This document shows positions 21,889 through 24,660 of a stretch of DNA of 24,660 nt, in pieces (within the stretch, counting starts at the first letter, position 1; each line of letters opens with the position of its first letter). The stretch covers positions 1-24,660 of the forward strand of contig JAEWEZ010000143.1 in the NCBI GenBank assembly GCA_023389045.1, in the 5' to 3' direction. A model generated the notes under the pieces. That model had not been told where the DNA came from. It searched no databases and was given only the letters and a program-made list of their open reading frames with translations. A program made the position numbers and the translations under genes. The DNA is from Actinomycetes bacterium (GTDB taxonomy: Bacteria; Actinomycetota; Actinomycetes; Actinomycetales; Dermabacteraceae).

Positions 21889-23202
21889 ATGGGTTTCATG
21901 TCCTGGCTACGCGGGGAAAACACCCGGCAGACCAATGATCATGCGCTGGGTAGCTCGTATTCGTTTCTGTTTGGCCCCACCACCGCTGGTGGTCGGGTGG
22001 TGACGGAGCGTTCTGCGATGCAGTTGACCGCCGTTTACAGTTGTGTGCGGATTTTGGCTGAGGCGGTCGCTGGCCTGCCACTACACGTCTATCGGACGGA
22101 TGCTTCTGGGTCGCGGGTGAAAGCCACCGACCACCCGCTCTACGGGTTGTTGCATGATGAGCCGAACCCGGAAATGACCTCGTTCATTTTCCGCGAAACG
22201 TTGATGACCCACTTGCTTCTTTGGGGTAACGCGTTCGCCCAAGTCATAAGGAACGGCCTGGGCGAAGTCGTGGCGCTCTATCCGTTGATGCCGGATCGGA
22301 TGAGCGTGGGGCGTTACCTCGAGACGCATGAGCTGTATTACGAGTATCAGACCACGTGGGACGAACCAGCCGGGCAATACCGAACCGTCAGGCTTACCCC
22401 GGCGGACGTGTTGCACGTGCCGGGGCTGGGTTTTGACGGCCTGGTCGGGTACTCACCGATCCAAATGGCACGCAACGCGATCGGTTTGGCGCAGGCCACC
22501 GAGGACTATGGCGCGTCCTTCTTTGCTAACGGTGCCGCCCCTGGTGGGGTGCTTGAGCACCCGGGCACGATCAAAGACCCAAGCAGGGTGCGCGAGTCCT
22601 GGCAGCAAACGTTTGGTGGGGCCAGGAACTCTAACAAGATCGCGGTGCTTGAGGAGGGCATGAAATACACCCCGATCGTGGTCTCACCTGAGCAAGCACA
22701 GTTCTTAGAGACCCGGAAGTTCCAGATCAACGAGATCGCGCGTATCTTCCGTATCCCACCCCACATGATCGGTGACCTCGACAAATCCAGCTTCTCCAAC
22801 ATCGAGCAGCAGTCGCTGGAGTTCGTCAAATACACCCTCGACCCGTGGGTGATCAGGTTCGAACAAGCCCTCACCAAAACACTGCTGTCTGCGCGTGAGA
22901 AACCGTCGGTGTTTGTGAAGTTCAACCTCGAAGGACTCCTAAGAGGTGACTACCAATCCCGCATGGAGGGTTATGCGGTTGCTCGGCAGAACGGGTGGAT
23001 GAGCGCCAACGACATCCGCGAACTCGAAAACCTCGACCGCATCCCGGTTGAGGCTGGAGGTGACCTGTACTTAGTCAACGGCAACATGCTGCCCCTCGAC
23101 CTGGCAGGAGCCTACGCCACCGCCTCGCAAGCACACCAGGAAGGGCCACCTACTGATGATTCACCGATGGTGGAACAACGAGTTGAAAGGAGGAGCCGGT
23201 GA
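21889..23202 (+). CDS. HK97-family phage portal protein
   Basis: The portal subunit that forms the dodecameric DNA channel at the capsid vertex and docks the terminase. 437 aa, a typical length, apparently intact. Family features include the N-terminal 'AMQLTAVYSCVRILAEAVAGLPLHVYR', the central 'VLHVPGLGFDGLVGYSPI', 'EDYGASFFANGAAPGGVLEHPG', and 'FQINEIARIFRIPPHMIGDLDKSSFSNIEQQSLEFV' with the usual 'LDPWVIRFEQAL'. ATG 21889 follows AGAAAGGA; upstream in-frame codons overlap the TfoX leader and are not plausible. The stop overlaps the GTG of the protease gene by 4 bp. Confidence 0.93.
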   Translation: MGFMSWLRGENTRQTNDHALGSSYSFLFGPTTAGGRVVTERSAMQLTAVYSCVRILAEAVAGLPLHVYRTDASGSRVKATDHPLYGLLHDEPNPEMTSFIFRETLMTHLLLWGNAFAQVIRNGLGEVVALYPLMPDRMSVGRYLETHELYYEYQTTWDEPAGQYRTVRLTPADVLHVPGLGFDGLVGYSPIQMARNAIGLAQATEDYGASFFANGAAPGGVLEHPGTIKDPSRVRESWQQTFGGARNSNKIAVLEEGMKYTPIVVSPEQAQFLETRKFQINEIARIFRIPPHMIGDLDKSSFSNIEQQSLEFVKYTLDPWVIRFEQALTKTLLSAREKPSVFVKFNLEGLLRGDYQSRMEGYAVARQNGWMSANDIRELENLDRIPVEAGGDLYLVNGNMLPLDLAGAYATASQAHQEGPPTDDSPMVEQRVERRSR

Positions 23203-23603
23203 GACGGTTCTGGAACTGGGAGCCAGCTGCTCCCAACAACAATGACCCGGCAGGTAGTGATACCAGCCGGGTTCTGCGTATCAACGGGGTGATCGCCGAA
23301 CAGTCCTGGTTTGATGACGACATCACCCCAGCCTTGTTCGCTTCCGAGCTGAATGCTGGTAGTGGTGATGTGACGGTGTGGTTGAACTCCCCGGGTGGGG
23401 ATGTGGTGGCCGCAGCCCAGATCTACAACATGCTCACCACCTACCCCGGACACGACACTGTGAACATTGATGGGGTTGCAGCCTCTGCCGCATCAGTGGT
23501 GGCGATGGCTGGCGACACGGTCGCCATGTCTCCTGTGTCTATGTTGATGATCCATAACCCCGCCACCCTGGCTGTTGGGGACAAGGACGAGCTAGCTGTA
23601 TGA
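23199..23603 (+). pseudogene. ClpP-like phage prohead protease, truncated by IS481 insertion
   Basis: An S14-type protease that matures phage capsids. GTG 23199 follows AAGGAGGAG. Motifs present: 'LNSPGGDVVAAAQIYN' (62-77), the nucleophile region 'GVAASAASVVAMAGD' with Ser96, and catalytic His119 in 'MLMIHNPAT'. The reading ends 'GDKDELAV' and stop, where the last codon and the stop come from the inserted element after GCTAGC. The catalytic acid and the C-terminal half are lost. The rest of the gene should lie beyond the IS, outside the window. Confidence 0.88.
23591..23596. other. IS481-type target site (GCTAGC)
   Basis: GCTAGC directly abuts the TGT that begins the inserted element. It matches the NCTAGN target known to be duplicated by IS481. 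The second copy is not in the window. The CTAG also provides the TAG stop of the transposase frame. Confidence 0.65.
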
Positions 23604-24581
23604 GGTCATGACGTTGTCGACACGTTCGTGGACTCGGGTGGCCGGGGGTTGATCGGCGCAGGCGGTGTGTGGCCGATGATAGTTGTAGTGGTGGACCCAG
23701 ACGCTGATCGCTTCGCGCCGTTCGTGTTCGGAGTAGAAGGCGTGGGCGTAGAGGCATTCCTCGGCGAGGATCCGCTGGTAGCGCTCGATTTTCCCGTTGT
23801 GTCGGGGGGTGTAGGGCCGGATCCGCTGATGCCGAGACGCATGCGCGTTCACCATGCGGATGAAGGTCTTCGCGCGGTAGTTGGAGCCGTTGTCGGTGAC
23901 CACCCGGACCAGGCGCGTGATGCCGTGAGCAGCAAAGAACGCTCTGGCCCGTGAGAAGAAGGCGATGGTGGTTGCCGCGGTCTCGTTCTCCAGGGCCTCG
24001 GTGTAGGCCAGGCGGGAGTAGCCGTCGATCGCGGAGTGCAGGTAGGTGTAGCCCACGCGCTGATGGCGCGCCCGTTTGCTGCCGTGGCCGTGCAGGCGCC
24101 ACCCGCCACCGTCGGGAATCTGGCCGACCTTCTTCACGTCCAGGTGGAGCATGTGACCGGGGAAGCGAGCGATGATTCTCCCGCTCTCGCGGTTGTCCTC
24201 CCCGCCCGGATCGAGGTCTCGGCGGCGGGAGATCCCGAGGCGTTCCAGCCAGCGTCCGATGGTCCGCACGCAGTAGTGGTGCCCACGATCAGCGAGCTCG
24301 AGGGTGATGCGGCGGGCAGACCATTTGTGCTCTCGCCGCCAGGAGTCGATGAGTTCGAGGACCTCGATCGGTGGCCGCGAGGGTCGCCTGGCAGGGGCGC
24401 TGGAGCGGTCGTGCAGGGCTTCGGCACCGTCGGCGCGGTAGCGGTGGACCCACTTCGCCACAGTCGAACGCGCGAGACCGGCTTCGGCAGCGACGTGGGC
24501 GATGGGTCGGCCATCATCTTCGACACGTTGGACCAGACGGAGTCTTCCAGCAGGCGTCAGCGGCGAATTACGGTGGGTCAT
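23592..24581 (-). CDS. IS481-family transposase
   Basis: A 329-aa DDE recombinase that cuts and joins the IS ends. Two helix-turn-helix segments come first: 'PIAHVAAEAGLARSTVAKWVHRY' at about 26-48 and 'WSARRITLELADRGHHYCVRTIGRWL' at 87-112. The rve integrase core follows, with Asp148 ('HLDVKKVG'), Asp230 ('VVTDNGSNY') and Glu266 ('NGKIERYQR'), giving the family's D-35-E spacing. The ATG at 24581 follows GGGAGGAA; the open frame runs to the window edge but is not coding there. The last Ser codon and the TAG stop fall in the GCTAGC target rather than inside the IS. It appears intact. Confidence 0.94.
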   Translation of the reverse strand: MTHRNSPLTPAGRLRLVQRVEDDGRPIAHVAAEAGLARSTVAKWVHRYRADGAEALHDRSSAPARRPSRPPIEVLELIDSWRREHKWSARRITLELADRGHHYCVRTIGRWLERLGISRRRDLDPGGEDNRESGRIIARFPGHMLHLDVKKVGQIPDGGGWRLHGHGSKRARHQRVGYTYLHSAIDGYSRLAYTEALENETAATTIAFFSRARAFFAAHGITRLVRVVTDNGSNYRAKTFIRMVNAHASRHQRIRPYTPRHNGKIERYQRILAEECLYAHAFYSEHERREAISVWVHHYNYHRPHTACADQPPATRVHERVDNVMTSYS

Positions 24582-24660
24582 GGAACGGGTTCCTCCCGGA
24601 CGACGGATGTCTAGACACCACCCATCGTGCCGGTCAGGGACCCGTTCCTTCATCCCCACC
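23597..24660 (-). mobile_element. IS481-family insertion sequence, right end beyond window
   Basis: It starts with TGTATGAGGTCATGACG at 23597, next to the target CTAG, and contains one transposase gene on the minus strand. No inverted copy of this terminus and no second GCTAGC is found before the window ends, so the transposase-proximal end (5' to the gene) is probably just outside. The element separates the two parts of the prohead protease gene. Confidence 0.85.

Larger units (their letters stand above)
19806..23596. mobile_element. degenerate prophage remnant at tRNA-Thr
   Basis: A run of head-module genes in phage order: terL C-terminal half, cargo, a second terL tail, TfoX-like, portal, prohead protease. 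Its base composition is less GC-rich than the flanking chromosome, and markedly so around 20382-21500. There is no integrase, small terminase, capsid, tail or lysis gene in view. The left edge is fused to the tRNA-Thr 3' end; the right side is interrupted by an IS481-type element, so the right boundary (attR) is not seen. No second copy of the tRNA 3' end occurs in the window. Confidence 0.85.

Noticed and set aside
24606..24620. TGTCTAGACA as the other end of the IS481 element
   Set aside because: It does not match the inverted terminus at 23597, and the GCTAGC target copy is absent; the true end probably lies beyond the window.

Overview
The window comes from a high-GC Gram-positive (Actinomycetota) chromosome. 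The evidence is dense GC-rich coding with long antisense shadow frames, an Mrp antiporter operon with MrpB fused to MrpA, a cell-wall protein ending in an LAQTG sortase motif of the class E type, a Tat-type signal on a second exported protein, and a TAP-like tripeptidyl-aminopeptidase lipoprotein. A Micrococcales or Actinomycetales skin/mucosa-type genus (Dermabacteraceae-like) would fit, but this is only an impression.

Layout. (1) 139-7035 (+): a complete, translationally coupled Mrp/Mnh Na+(K+)/H+ antiporter operon, mrpA(B)-C-D-E-F-G. MrpC, MrpF and MrpG carry unusually long hydrophilic C-terminal tails. The operon runs into a degenerate 17-bp tandem repeat and two hairpins. (2) 7249-8919 (-): formate-tetrahydrofolate ligase (fhs), convergent with mrp. 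(3) 9172-10137 (+): an alpha/beta hydrolase with a strong terminator. (4) 10226-13914 (-): two exported proteins, an 847-aa wall-anchored protein with two actinobacterial 'choice-of-anchor M' type domains and a Tat-type secreted protein of unknown function. (5) 13915-15099: a gene-poor stretch, then a minus-strand tRNA-Glu/Asp/Phe cluster with terminators. (6) 15367-19626: a small HExxH metallopeptidase, a NarL/LuxR-type two-component system (-), and a divergent TAP-like lipoprotein hydrolase. (7) 19735-19807: tRNA-Thr(CGT), whose 3' end is fused directly to a broken prophage.

The prophage remnant (about 19806-23596) holds the C-terminal half of a large terminase. After it come about 1 kb of AT-richer cargo, a second and different terminase C-terminus, a TfoX-like gene, an intact HK97-type portal gene and a ClpP-like prohead protease. 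The protease is cut by an IS481-family element that runs off the right edge of the window. The cargo holds a secreted four-cysteine protein whose expected start is out of frame at an A5 tract, a convergent 75-codon gene and possible micro-ORFs.

The points most worth following are: the cargo bracketed by two terL 3' ends; the tRNA-terL fusion; an IS481 transposase whose stop codon seems to be supplied by its CTAG target site; and a GC-rich word (CCCGTCGGC) that recurs far above chance in the host part of the window and seeds 17/18-bp tandem repeats in separate loci.
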